A program made the translations under genes and the position numbers. Shown one piece after another: positions 49,421 to 57,978 of a stretch of 64,000 bases of DNA (the first letter of the stretch is position 1; every line of letters starts with the position of its first letter). The DNA lies in assembly GCF_900090235.1 (NCBI RefSeq), contig NZ_LT607750.1, positions 5,137,001-5,201,000 of the forward strand, in the 5' to 3' direction. Below the pieces are notes generated by a model. It had not been told where the DNA came from. It searched no databases and saw only the letters and a program-made list of their open reading frames with translations. Source of the DNA: Micromonospora echinaurantiaca (lineage in GTDB: Bacteria > Actinomycetota > Actinomycetes > Mycobacteriales > Micromonosporaceae).

Positions 49421-50274
49421 GCAGCGACGTCACCACCACGACCGGGCCGGCCCCGACGGTCTACGTACCGTCGGCGGAGGCACTGTCGACCGTCCTCGCG
49501 CCCGGTGCGCGGCCACCGCGACCGAGCCCGCTGTCGGCGTCCCTGACGTTCGGCTGGCGGGCCCTGCTGAAGATCAAGCACGTGCCGGAGCAGCTGTTCG
49601 ACGTGACGGCGTTCCCGATCATCATGGTGCTGATGTTCACCTATCTGTTCGGCGGGGCGCTCGCCGACAGCCCGCGGGACTACCTGCAGTTCTTCCTGCC
49701 CGGCATCATGGTGACCAGCGTCGTGATGATCACCATGTACACCGGCGTCGGGTTGAACACCGACATCGAGAAGGGCGTCTTCGACCGGTTCCGGACGCTG
49801 CCGGTCTGGCGGCCGGCCGCGCTGGTCGGCATGATCTTCGGCGACGTGCTGCGCTACGTGCTGGCCGCCGTGGTGATCCTCGGCGTCGGGCTGGTGCTGG
49901 GCTTCCGCCCCGACGGCGGGCTGCTCGGGGTGTTGGGCGGCATCGGCCTGCTGGTGGTCTTCTCGTTCGCGTTCTCCTGGGTGTGGACGTTCTTCGGGCT
50001 GGTCCTGCGCAGCGAGAAGTCGGTGATGGGGGTCAGCATGATGGTGCTGTTCCCGCTGACCTTCCTGAGCAACGTCTTCGTCGAGCCGGCCACCATGCCC
50101 GGCTGGCTGCAGGCGTTCGTCAAGGTCAACCCGATCACCCAGCTGGTCGCCTCGGTGCGGGCGGTGATGTCGGGAACGTCGGACCCGTCCAGCACGATGT
50201 GGACGCTGGTCTGGAGCGCCGCGTTCGTGGTCGTCTTCGGCACGCTCACCATGTACCGCTACAACCGCCGCTGA
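49417..50274 (+). CDS. DrrB-type ABC exporter permease
   Basis: 285 residues. A cytoplasmic N-terminus of about 45 residues, then six TM helices typical of ABC-2 ([40 protein letters not shown]; and four more). [17 protein letters not shown] and [20 protein letters not shown] are DrrB hallmarks. It forms the channel with DrrA. A terminator hairpin follows 14 bases after the stop. Confidence 0.92.
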   Translation: MSSDVTTTTGPAPTVYVPSAEALSTVLAPGARPPRPSPLSASLTFGWRALLKIKHVPEQLFDVTAFPIIMVLMFTYLFGGALADSPRDYLQFFLPGIMVTSVVMITMYTGVGLNTDIEKGVFDRFRTLPVWRPAALVGMIFGDVLRYVLAAVVILGVGLVLGFRPDGGLLGVLGGIGLLVVFSFAFSWVWTFFGLVLRSEKSVMGVSMMVLFPLTFLSNVFVEPATMPGWLQAFVKVNPITQLVASVRAVMSGTSDPSSTMWTLVWSAAFVVVFGTLTMYRYNRR

Positions 50275-50287
50275 TCCCGCTCTGCCC

Positions 50288-50321
50288 GACGGGCGTCGCC
50301 ACCTCGGTGGCGGCGCCCGTC
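50288..50321 (+). terminator. Hairpin terminator of the exporter operon
   Basis: Interrupted stem GACGGGCG-t-CGCCAC / GTGGCG-g-CGCCCGTC with CTCG loop, 14 bases after the permease stop. It also marks the left edge of an AT-richer accessory segment. Confidence 0.65.
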
Positions 50322-50401
50322 TGCGGCTTCGACCGCCGTACGTCGCGACCTGCTTGGCCGCGTCCCCCGGGTGGGCGTTGCCGCCGAGGAGCCGCCGCCC
50401 T

Positions 50402-51226
50402 TCAGGCTGAACGAAATTTCTTATGAATCCTGCGGACGACCACCGAGGCACCGAGGGTCGCTCCTGCGGCAACCGAGAGGAACGCTGTCGAAGCTGCCGC
50501 ATTTACCGCGAATGCGGTTGCCGCCGACGCCGTACGCGCGCGAAGGGGTTCGCCTTTCGAATTCGCCAAGCTCTCAACGGCGCCCAGCCCGCCCGGTAGC
50601 CATACGGGCGAGGAGAGCAGGGCCAGCACGCTCGCCCCAAGACCATATGTTCCGATCTTCTCCTTAGCCACGCCGTAGCGAAGATCACGGAGAAGCGCCC
50701 TTCTCGTCAACGCCTCTGCAGTCGCCTCACGCTGCTGCTCGAGCAATTCACGCAACTCATCAGACGCCACTTCTTCATAGCTGGCGCCAGGGTCGGCGGT
50801 TCCCGGATCACTGCTCGCACCAGCGGCGGCTGCGGCTTCCCGCTCGTTCTTGTACACCTGCTGCCAGATCGACGCGAGGAGTGCGCCGTTTCCCAGGAAA
50901 CCACCTACGGTCAGCGCGAACCCCAGCTCCCTCAATGAGGTCGTGGTCATCAGCGCCACACCGCCGGCTATTGCTGCAAGATGGAGTGAGATAAAAGTCT
51001 TGGCGACCTGTTGCGCACTCCACCGCAAATGCAGTCGAGCCGGCCCGAGTTTGAGCACCAAATCGGTCTTCTTCAGGGCCTCTGCCTGCTTTTCGAGCCG
51101 CCGGAGCCGCCGGACATCCACCTTCCGGTTCGCGCTCTCCCGCAGGCGGCCCTGCGCCACTTCAATCTCGGAGTAAAGTTTACGCAGCTCCTCTGTCTTG
51201 TTCGGCGGCGGTCGGTAATCTCCCAA
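50402..51226 (-). CDS. Accessory protein with coiled coils and four hydrophobic segments
   Basis: 274 residues. An N-terminal coiled coil (residues about 12-55, KTEELRKLYSEIEVAQGRLR) is followed by two hydrophobic segments (LHLAAIAGGVALMTTT, LGFALTVGGFLGNGALLAS), a helical linker rich in Glu/Gln/Ala, and two more segments (GTYGLGASVLALLSSPVW, AASTAFLSVAAGATLGASVVV). Codon third positions include far more A and T than neighbours, which suggests recent acquisition. No family is recognised. A membrane-embedded effector or scaffold is possible. Confidence 0.6.
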   Translation of the reverse strand: MGDYRPPPNKTEELRKLYSEIEVAQGRLRESANRKVDVRRLRRLEKQAEALKKTDLVLKLGPARLHLRWSAQQVAKTFISLHLAAIAGGVALMTTTSLRELGFALTVGGFLGNGALLASIWQQVYKNEREAAAAAGASSDPGTADPGASYEEVASDELRELLEQQREATAEALTRRALLRDLRYGVAKEKIGTYGLGASVLALLSSPVWLPGGLGAVESLANSKGEPLRARTASAATAFAVNAAASTAFLSVAAGATLGASVVVRRIHKKFRSA

Positions 51227-51443
51227 TTTCGCCTCCTGCGGTGCTGAGAGCCTTAGAGGTTAGCTACGGAACGCAAGTTCTGATATCGGCGGTCGGGGCA
51301 GCCAGGCGAAGCTTCAGCTGGTCGGTCAACCTGTCCGGTCCCGCATCGCGGTAACGACAGGCTTCTTTCAACGGTCATGCCCATGCCGTGACTGGGCGCG
51401 GGGTGAAGGTTCTCCAAGCCCGGTGGCGGGTTGACGCCAAGCT

Positions 51444-54400
51444 TCAAAGGCGCCAGGGCAGCGGTTCGGGTGGGAGGTAGCGGCAGGTGCCGCCGGTGGA
51501 GACGGTGTCGCGCAGGTGAGCGGCGAGCGCCGGGTGCCGGTCGTCGAGCTTGCGCAGCACGTCCCGGATCCGGGCGGTCACCGTCTTACGGGCCCGCTCG
51601 GCCTCGTCGCCGAGGCGGCGGCTGCGCCCGGCCAGCCCCGCGGCGGCCCGCAACTCGGCGAGCAGCGCGGCCCGCTCGGCGTCGAGGGCGGCCACCTTCG
51701 GCTCGTCGCCCCGCTCGGCGGCCCGGTCGATCTCGTCGTCGAGCCGGGCCAGGTGCCGCCGGTAGCGGGCCTTCGCCTCGTCGTCGAGGACCGGGTCGCC
51801 GCCCATCCGGCGGGCGGCGACCAGCTCCGGCCCGGCGGCGGGGTCGAGCAACTCGACCGCGGGCACGTTGACGCCGGGCCGGCTCAGCAGCAGGTGCAGG
51901 TCGTGCAGGCCCTTGGCGTCGGGTAGGTGCACCACCGTGCCGGCGTAGCCGAGCTGCCAGACCGGGCCGTCGCGGCGGAACTCGTACGCCTCGACCGCCG
52001 GCAGCCCGGCCGCGGACCCGGCCGGATTCCCACCCGCGCCCGGAGCCGGGGTGGATGCGCCGGTCGGCGTGCCGGGCGAGGTGGCGGGCGCGCCGATCAG
52101 CGGACCGGCCGGAGTGGCGCCGGCCGGCGGCCCGGCGAGCGGGAGCGAGCCGTCGGGCGCCAGCGATGGCAGGGCGCCCGCCGGGCCGGCCACCTGGTGC
52201 ATGCCGAGCGTGGCGGCGTCCCGGGCGACGGCGGCGCGCAGTTCGCTGGCGGCCGCCGCGTCGCCGCGGCGGTCGCGCCCGGCCAGCGCGTCGGCCAGCG
52301 CGGCGCGGGCCAGCACCGACCACGGCCGGGCGCCCATCCGGTCGGCGGCGTCGCGGGCCGCTTCGAACCCGGCGATGGCGTCGTCCCAGCGCTGCTGCGC
52401 GGCGTCGACCAGGGCCAGCCAGTGGTCGACCGGGCCGCTGACGTCGCAGCCGAACAGGGCAACCAGCCACTGCCCACGGTGCGGCGCCAGCGCCTCGCGC
52501 GCCTCGGCGCAGCGGCGCGGGTCACCGGTCGCGGCGGCGACCTGCGCGCGCAGCCGCAGCCAGATCGGCGACACCGCGCGGGGGTACGTGGTGCCGGCCG
52601 CCTCGATGGCGGCGGTCAGCCGGAGCGCGGTCGCCGGATCGCCGCGCTCGGCCGCGGTGATGGCCCGGGCCAGGCCCAGGTACGGATGGTCGCCCGGGTC
52701 GAGCCCGTCGAGCAGCGCATCGGCCTCGTCGAACCGCCCCTGCAGCAGCAGCCACGACCAGCGGATGTGCTGGCCCATGAAGGCGAAGTCGGCGTGCTCC
52801 CATTCGCTGAGGTCGCCGAGCTCGGCGAAGTGTTCACCGGCCCGGGCGAAGTCGCCCCGGAAGGCGGCGATGATGCCGCCGTCGATGTTGGCGGCGAACC
52901 GGTGTCGGGCGTCGCCCTCGCGGGCGCCGGTGACAAAGGCGGTGAGTTCGGCGTGGTAGCGCGGGTCGCCGAGTTCCAGCAGGGCGACCCAGCGCAGCGA
53001 GGTCGCCCAGAGCTCGGTCTCCCGGTCGCCGGTCCGGCGGGCCACCTCGCGAATCTCGGCGGTGATCGGTGCCCGGGCGGCGGCCGTGCCGGGTCCCCAG
53101 CTGGTGTCGTGCCGGGCCCACAGGCTGAAGGTGAGCGCCTCGTCGTCGTGGCCGAGCCGGGCGCGCGACTCGGCGGCGGTGATCAGGTCGGCCACCAGCG
53201 TGCCGACCGGCAGGTCGTCGCCGGGCTCGCCGATCAGCCGCCGGTACGCCTCCCGCAGCAGCCTCTCCGGGTCGGGCACCCGCTTGGTGCCGGCCAGGCA
53301 CGCACGGTGGACGGTGAGGGCGACGCGGGCCAGCACCACCGGATCGTCGACCGTCAGGGCCAGCTCGGCGGCCTCGGCGAAGAGGCGCAGAGCCTCGGCG
53401 CCGTCGCCGCCGTGGTGCTGCAACTCCCCCAGGTCGATCATGATCTTCACTCGCTGCGCCGGGTCGGTGGCGACCTCCAGCGCCCGGCGGAAGTGGATGA
53501 ACGCCTCATCCACGGCCATCCGGCGGCCGGCTTCCCGGGCCGCGGCCACCAGCAACTCGGCGGCCCGGAACGGGTCGAGCCGGTCGCCGGCGAGGTGGGC
53601 GTGCCGAGCCAGGTCGGCCGGGATCAGCCGCTCGGCGAGCGCCGCCGACCCGTCGACCGCCCGGACCACGGCGGCGTGCCGGGCCCGCCGGTCGTCGTCG
53701 CCGAGCCCGTCGTAGAGGGTCTCCCGAACCAGGTCGTGGGCGAAGGCGAACCGGCCGCCGCCCCGGGCCAGCACCAGCCGGGCGGTCACCGCCCGGTCGA
53801 GCAGCCGATCGACCTGGGCTGCCGGGACACCGCCGCCGGCGGCCAGCACCTGCCGGTGGAACTCGCGGCCCAGCACGGCGGCGACGGTGAGCACCTCGAC
53901 CACCGGCGCCGGCAGTTGGGCCAGCCGCCGGCGCACCGCCTCCCGTACGCCGGGGGCGATCGTGCTCACCTGGCCGTCGGCGCGCCAGAGCCGGGCGGTC
54001 TGCTCGACGAAGAACGGGTTGCCGCCGGTGCGCCGGTGCACCTCGTCGACCAGGTCGGCGTCGGGCTCGCGGCCCGCGGTGCGGCTCATCAGCGCGCCGA
54101 CCTCGTCGCGGGACAGGCCGGTGAGGGTGACAGTGGTGGCCTTCGCCACCAGCGGCATCAGCAGCGGGCGCAGCGGATGGTCGGCGGCCTCCACCTCGGC
54201 GTCGCGGTAGGTGCCGATCAGCAGCAGCCGTTCGAACCAGGTGTGCTGGGCGGCGAACTGGAGCAGCCGCATCGAGGCCGGGTCGGCCCAGTGCAGGTCG
54301 TCGAGGACGACCACCACCGGCCGGCGCTGGGCGACCGCGACCAGCGCGGTGGTCACCGCGTCGTGCAGGTCGAACTCGTCCCGGTCGCCGCGCCCCTCGC

Positions 54401-54797
54401 CGGCCACCTCGGCCAGCGCGGTGCCGCCCGCGCGGTCGAGCGCCTCGCGGATCGCGCGGTCGCTGGTCTCGCCGAGCAGCGGGGCCAGGCCGGGCTCGGC
54501 CGCCTCCCGGGCCGCCGCCCAGTCGTCGGGTGAGCGGCGCAGCCCACGCAGCACCTGCACCCAGGGCCAGTACCCGGGTGCGCTGTCGGAATCCCAGCAG
54601 GCGGCGCCGAGCACCAGCGCGCCGCGCTGGCGCGCCTCCTTCGCCGCGGCGGTGACCAGCGTGGTCTTGCCGATGCCGGGCTCGCCGGCGACCAGCACGA
54701 GACCGCCGTGGCTGGCGGCCGCCCGGTCGACCTCGGCGCGCAGCAGACCCGCGGGGTGCTCCCGCCCGATGACGACCTCGCCGAACCGCGGCTCCAT
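51444..54797 (-). CDS. Large AAA/STAND ATPase regulator without LuxR domain
   Basis: 1117 residues from ATG. Residues about 8-260 form the AAA ATPase (VIGREHPAGLLRAEVDRA, Walker A VAGEPGIGKTTLV, Walker B VVVVLDDLHWAD, sensor RLLLIGTYRD). A long helical TPR-like region follows to about 870, then a Pro/Gly/Ala-rich linker. The C-terminus (about 930-1117) is not the usual LuxR helix-turn-helix. It shows FRRDGPVWQLGYAGTVVHLP, DAKGLHDLHLLLSRPG, a long charged helix and RIRDVLRKLDDRHPALAAHL, a domain seen in other actinobacterial AAA proteins without known role. It is probably a signal-dependent regulator. Confidence 0.8.
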   Translation of the reverse strand: MEPRFGEVVIGREHPAGLLRAEVDRAAASHGGLVLVAGEPGIGKTTLVTAAAKEARQRGALVLGAACWDSDSAPGYWPWVQVLRGLRRSPDDWAAAREAAEPGLAPLLGETSDRAIREALDRAGGTALAEVAGEGRGDRDEFDLHDAVTTALVAVAQRRPVVVVLDDLHWADPASMRLLQFAAQHTWFERLLLIGTYRDAEVEAADHPLRPLLMPLVAKATTVTLTGLSRDEVGALMSRTAGREPDADLVDEVHRRTGGNPFFVEQTARLWRADGQVSTIAPGVREAVRRRLAQLPAPVVEVLTVAAVLGREFHRQVLAAGGGVPAAQVDRLLDRAVTARLVLARGGGRFAFAHDLVRETLYDGLGDDDRRARHAAVVRAVDGSAALAERLIPADLARHAHLAGDRLDPFRAAELLVAAAREAGRRMAVDEAFIHFRRALEVATDPAQRVKIMIDLGELQHHGGDGAEALRLFAEAAELALTVDDPVVLARVALTVHRACLAGTKRVPDPERLLREAYRRLIGEPGDDLPVGTLVADLITAAESRARLGHDDEALTFSLWARHDTSWGPGTAAARAPITAEIREVARRTGDRETELWATSLRWVALLELGDPRYHAELTAFVTGAREGDARHRFAANIDGGIIAAFRGDFARAGEHFAELGDLSEWEHADFAFMGQHIRWSWLLLQGRFDEADALLDGLDPGDHPYLGLARAITAAERGDPATALRLTAAIEAAGTTYPRAVSPIWLRLRAQVAAATGDPRRCAEAREALAPHRGQWLVALFGCDVSGPVDHWLALVDAAQQRWDDAIAGFEAARDAADRMGARPWSVLARAALADALAGRDRRGDAAAASELRAAVARDAATLGMHQVAGPAGALPSLAPDGSLPLAGPPAGATPAGPLIGAPATSPGTPTGASTPAPGAGGNPAGSAAGLPAVEAYEFRRDGPVWQLGYAGTVVHLPDAKGLHDLHLLLSRPGVNVPAVELLDPAAGPELVAARRMGGDPVLDDEAKARYRRHLARLDDEIDRAAERGDEPKVAALDAERAALLAELRAAAGLAGRSRRLGDEAERARKTVTARIRDVLRKLDDRHPALAAHLRDTVSTGGTCRYLPPEPLPWRL

Positions 54798-54914
54798 GAC
54801 GCACCGACGGTAGCCGAACCGTCGGACATCCCGCCGCTCCCCGACCGGCCGCGGCGGCGGTCGTTCCAGGCTGACCGGCGACCCGTCGACCGGCACCGGC
54901 GGGCTGCGGCTCGG

Positions 54915-55610
54915 CTACGCGCGTACCGCCGGCTGACCGACCGGTGCGGGCGCGGCGGCCGGCTCCGACCGCTCGGCCACCGCGGCGCCGGTCGCGGCGA
55001 GGACCGCGCAGCCGGCCGCCAGCAGGTACGCCGGCGCCGGCAGCCACGCGGTCAGCGTCATCCGATCGCCCACCGCCTGCCCGGCCAGGATCGCGACGTT
55101 GACCAGGTGGAACGCCGTGAAGGCGAGCAGCAGCGCCACCACGAACCCGTGGTACACGTGGCGCAACCCGACCGCCAGCGTGCCGGCGGCGGCCAGCAGC
55201 AGCACCGCCAACGCGACGGTCACCAGCGCGAACAGCCGGTAGCGAGCCACCTCGGCCGGCTTCCAGTAGTCCGCCACGCCGGCGAGCAACCCGGCCGCCG
55301 ACGCCACGGTCAACGCGGCGGCCAGGACGACCACCACCACCGCGACGATCCGCGCCCACCGCCGCCGCACCGCCACCGTGAACGCGAGCAACAACCCGAC
55401 ATACGCCGGCAGCGGCGCCAGTTCCAGGAAGTACTGGGTCAACGGGTTCGGCGTGCCGGGCAGCTCGGGTTCGACGTAGGCCAGGTCGAGGCCGATGATC
55501 ACCTCTCCGGAATCGCCGCGGAACCACGGCAGCGTGAACATCCCGAACGCCACCACGGCGAACAGCACCAGACCCAGCCGACCGGCACGACGCACTCTGA
55601 TCCCCGTCAC
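54915..55610 (-). CDS. Polytopic membrane protein
   Basis: 231 residues from the GTG at 55610, which lies 7 bases after a TACTGT box. Five to six hydrophobic helices are seen (LGLVLFAVVAFGMFTLPWF; AYVGLLLAFTVAVRRRW; IVAVVVVVLAAALTVASAAG; and others) with an extracytoplasmic loop GDSGEVIIGLDLAYVEPE after the first. No family is recognised. A perfect palindrome overlaps its promoter and start codon, so it is probably tightly regulated. Confidence 0.65.
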   Translation of the reverse strand: MTGIRVRRAGRLGLVLFAVVAFGMFTLPWFRGDSGEVIIGLDLAYVEPELPGTPNPLTQYFLELAPLPAYVGLLLAFTVAVRRRWARIVAVVVVVLAAALTVASAAGLLAGVADYWKPAEVARYRLFALVTVALAVLLLAAAGTLAVGLRHVYHGFVVALLLAFTAFHLVNVAILAGQAVGDRMTLTAWLPAPAYLLAAGCAVLAATGAAVAERSEPAAAPAPVGQPAVRA

Positions 55611-55623
55611 TGCAGTGACAGTA
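55606..55623 (-). promoter_or_regulatory. Leaderless promoter overlapped by a 14-bp palindrome
   Basis: The -10 box TACTGT (55618-55623, minus strand) and the GTG start are both covered by or touch the perfect palindrome GTCACTGCAGTGAC (55606-55619). A bound repressor here would block both RNA polymerase and initiation. Confidence 0.55.
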
Positions 55624-55780
55624 GTGAAGCGCCCCGGATCGCGTGGACCCGTCCCGAGTGGACAGCCGCACTCTCCCCGGCCAGGTGCTGGCAGCAGGCC
55701 GGGCAAGGTGCCGGCGGCCGGGGCCGTACCGCGGCAGGGAGCTGCCGCCACCTGGGGGACCGGTGAAGGGCCGGCGAGGG

Positions 55781-56185
55781 TCAGTGGGCGTCGGTGACGA
55801 CGTGGGAGCAGGCGGCACAGGCGGCGGCGCCCTGCTCGGCGTACCAGCGGCAGGTGCGGCGGATCGCGCAGCGGGGCAGCGTGGTCTCCGGGGCGCCGGC
55901 CGTCTCCTGGTACGAGGCGACCAGGCGTTCGCCGAGGCCACAGTGCTCGCCGGTCCAGAAACCGCAGCGCGCGGTGACGCACGGGCCGGCGAGCCGGTAC
56001 CGGGACTCGACCGGGGTGTCCGAGCCGGCCTGGGTGGCCAGCGCCACCTCGGCCGGCAGTTGCGGCGTGACATAGGCGACCCGACCCGCCGGAGTGATCA
56101 TGCCGAGGAAGACCGTGGCGTTGGCCGCGGGCGTACTCGGGCACATCCGCTCCGGCGGATCCGGCCGGCGGACCGGGTCGGTCAC
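55781..56185 (-). CDS. Eight-cysteine protein, putative metal or Fe-S binding
   Basis: 134 residues from a GTG that overlaps the preceding stop as GTGA; an internal Met at 14 is the alternative start. Cysteines are at 15, 69, 74, 82, 106, 112, 123 and 126. The pattern CVTARCGFWTGEHC and then CAIRRTCRWY, ACAAC has the spacing of a metal-binding core, with a strand-rich N-terminus (TVFLGMITPAGRVAYVTP). No signal peptide. It is the last gene of a three-gene operon with an 86-residue protein and a Tat-exported protein. The role is unknown; one or two Fe-S clusters are possible. Confidence 0.65.
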   Translation of the reverse strand: MTDPVRRPDPPERMCPSTPAANATVFLGMITPAGRVAYVTPQLPAEVALATQAGSDTPVESRYRLAGPCVTARCGFWTGEHCGLGERLVASYQETAGAPETTLPRCAIRRTCRWYAEQGAAACAACSHVVTDAH

Positions 56186-56442
56186 TTCTGCATCCAGAAA
56201 CCGAGCTCGTTGATCTTCAGGCCGAGCTCGTCGGCGAACGGGCCGTCGATGACCCACAGGCCGTACCACTCGGGGCGGAGCCGGAGGTTCGCGTGGCCGA
56301 CGGAGAGCGGGTTGGTCAGCTTGGTGTTGACCTCGGCGAGGGCGTTCAGTCCGGCCTTCTGGATCTCGCCGGCGATGCGGCTCTGCTGCTCGGTGGTCAG
56401 CTCGACGCCGTCGACCACGAACCGGAACTCGCTGCGTGCCAT
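56182..56442 (-). CDS. 86-residue protein of the Tat/8-Cys operon
   Basis: 86 residues; GGAGGAAA before the ATG. It opens with the strand FRFVVDGVELTTEQQ and a helix RIAGEIQKAGLNALAEV, followed by a Trp/Leu-rich second half (RLRPEWYGLWVIDG, INELGFWMQK). There is no Cys and no signal peptide. The N-terminal half has the look of a recognition or leader-like segment, as in some peptide precursors, but a small partner protein is equally likely. It is coupled on both sides: 13 bases after the Tat gene, and GTGA overlap to the 8-Cys gene. Confidence 0.65.
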   Translation of the reverse strand: MARSEFRFVVDGVELTTEQQSRIAGEIQKAGLNALAEVNTKLTNPLSVGHANLRLRPEWYGLWVIDGPFADELGLKINELGFWMQK

Positions 56443-56455
56443 GGGTTTCCTCCGA

Positions 56456-57136
56456 CTACTCGTACGACTCGGTCCGCAGCCCGCGCCGCAGACTGGCTCT
56501 GGTGAAGGCCACCCACCCGGCGCGGGTGGCGGCGTCGGCCCGGTGACCGGCGCGGGCGAGCGCCCGGCCGGCGTGCTCGCGCCAGCTGGCGGCGGTGCCG
56601 GCCGGCGCGGCCCAGAGTTCGCGGCACGCCGCGACCGCGAACTCGACCTGCTCGGCCGAGCCGGTGAAGCCGGCGGGCGCGTCGGTCACCCGCAGCCCGC
56701 CGCCAGGTTGCGGCCGAACGGACGGGAAGTGGTGGTGCAGGCTCGCCGCCGTCGCCCACCAGGCGGCGTCCACCCGGCCGGCGGTGAAGCCGTCATGGAG
56801 CTGGTCGTCGCGCTGGTAGCGGATGGCGTGCAGGGTGAAGGCGTCGCCGGCCGCGTCGACGTGGCCGGCCACCTCCACCGGCGTACTCCAACTGCGGGGT
56901 GTGTTGGCCGACCAGAAGGCCAGCCAGCCGACGAGCCGCTCGTGGAAGTCGGCCTGGAACCGCGCCGGCTCGGGCAGCCGGGCGGTGGCGATCCGGTCGC
57001 GGGTGACGAGCGGGACCGAGGGTGGGCTGGCTCCGGCGGCCTGGGCGCCGGTGACCCCGGCGACGGTGACCGCCGAGGCCACCGCGGAGCCGACCAGCAG
57101 CCCGCGCCGGGACAGCGAATGGGAAGTGGGATTCAT
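56456..57136 (-). CDS. Tat-exported helical protein of unknown function
   Basis: 226 residues. A twin-arginine signal (LSRRGLLVGSAVASAVTVAG, cleavage near AQAAG) predicts export in folded form, usually with a cofactor. The mature domain is helical and rich in Trp, His and Asp (RFQADFHERLVGWLAFW, HVDAAGDAFTLHAIRYQRDD, WATAASLHHHFPSV, EFAVAACRELWAA). The His triplet and DxxxD pattern could bind metal. It leads the operon with the 86-residue and 8-Cys genes. No named family is recognised. Confidence 0.65.
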   Translation of the reverse strand: MNPTSHSLSRRGLLVGSAVASAVTVAGVTGAQAAGASPPSVPLVTRDRIATARLPEPARFQADFHERLVGWLAFWSANTPRSWSTPVEVAGHVDAAGDAFTLHAIRYQRDDQLHDGFTAGRVDAAWWATAASLHHHFPSVRPQPGGGLRVTDAPAGFTGSAEQVEFAVAACRELWAAPAGTAASWREHAGRALARAGHRADAATRAGWVAFTRASLRRGLRTESYE

Positions 57137-57335
57137 CGTCCGCCTTTCATTGACGGCCTTTGTCCCGGACCCTAACGGCCGCGACAGATCACCTGAACAG
57201 CCCCGTTATCGGCATTGCGACATTGACGACTCTGATTGGTGGCGGCGGTAATTCCTGATCTGTGCTGTCTTGATCGTCGCCGGCCGCGGCGGACGGCGGA
57301 TGCGTAGCGGGCGGCGTACCGGGTACGCGCCGCCC

Positions 57336-57557
57336 ATGGGTAGCCACAAGGAGAACAAGCACGATCCGGGCGGCGAGTCGGCGCGCGGGCGGCGGCATCC
57401 GGGCAGCGGCGCGCGCGGCCACCAGGGCTCGCCGGTGGAGCACTCGCCGAAGGCCCGCCACCTGCACACCGCTACCGGGTCGGCCGGCAGCGAACGCGAC
57501 CAGGGGCGCGCCAAGGTCGAGGGCGCCGACCGGGTCCAGCGGCAGGGCACGGGCTGA
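57336..57557 (+). CDS. Small basic hydrophilic protein
   Basis: 73 residues, ATG at 57336. MGSHKENKHDPGGESARGRRHPG and the rest are rich in Gly, Arg, His and Ser, with no hydrophobic core, so it is probably disordered. A near-perfect hairpin (GGGCGGC-GTACC / GGTAC-GC-GCCGCCC, 57309-57335) ends at the base before the ATG, and no ribosome site is seen. Similar tiny hydrophilic proteins are common next to stress genes in actinomycetes; the function is unknown. Confidence 0.55.
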   Translation: MGSHKENKHDPGGESARGRRHPGSGARGHQGSPVEHSPKARHLHTATGSAGSERDQGRAKVEGADRVQRQGTG

Positions 57558-57593
57558 GCCCGGGCGGTCCGATCGCAGGGAGGTGATGGCGGC

Positions 57594-57914
57594 GTGGCCA
57601 TGTTCCTACTGAAGTCGACCTACACGATCGACGGGATAAAAGGGCTGACCACCGACGGCGGCACAAAACGCGTCGAGGTCGTCCGGAAGATGATCGAAGG
57701 TGCCGGCGGCCGGATGGAGTCGATGTACTTCGGATTCGGCGCGGACGACACCTACGTGGTGTGCGACCTGCCGGACCACAAGACCGCAGCGGCGCTGGCC
57801 ATCGACATCCGCGCGGCGGGCGGCGTGGACACCCGGGTCACGCCGATCCTGACCGCCGACGAGATCGACGAGGCGACCCGGGAGCGGCTCGAATACCAGC
57901 CTCCCGGCCGATGA
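57594..57914 (+). CDS. GYD-domain protein
   Basis: 106 residues; GTG with GGGAGG 9 bases upstream. The ferredoxin-like GYD family pattern is complete: MFLLKSTYTIDGIKGLTTDG, VVRKMIEGAGGRMESMYFGFGADDTYVVCDLPD, ALAIDIRAAGGVDTRVTPIL. Small cytoplasmic proteins of unknown role. It is probably co-transcribed with the small basic protein, and ends at a strong bidirectional hairpin. Confidence 0.87.
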   Translation: MAMFLLKSTYTIDGIKGLTTDGGTKRVEVVRKMIEGAGGRMESMYFGFGADDTYVVCDLPDHKTAAALAIDIRAAGGVDTRVTPILTADEIDEATRERLEYQPPGR

Positions 57915-57933
57915 CGGGCGGTCACGCGGCCTG

Positions 57934-57966
57934 GTGGAGCCGCCCCGTTCGACGGGGCGGCTCCAC
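57934..57966. terminator. Bidirectional hairpin terminator
   Basis: Perfect 15-bp stem GTGGAGCCGCCCCGT with TCG loop between the convergent GYD and triple-repeat genes. Confidence 0.75.
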
Positions 57967-57978
57967 GAAGCTGGGCGG

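Noticed and set aside
51253..51447. 64-codon frame in the gap between the accessory gene and the AAA regulator
   Set aside because: No ribosome site, no codon bias and no recognisable motif.
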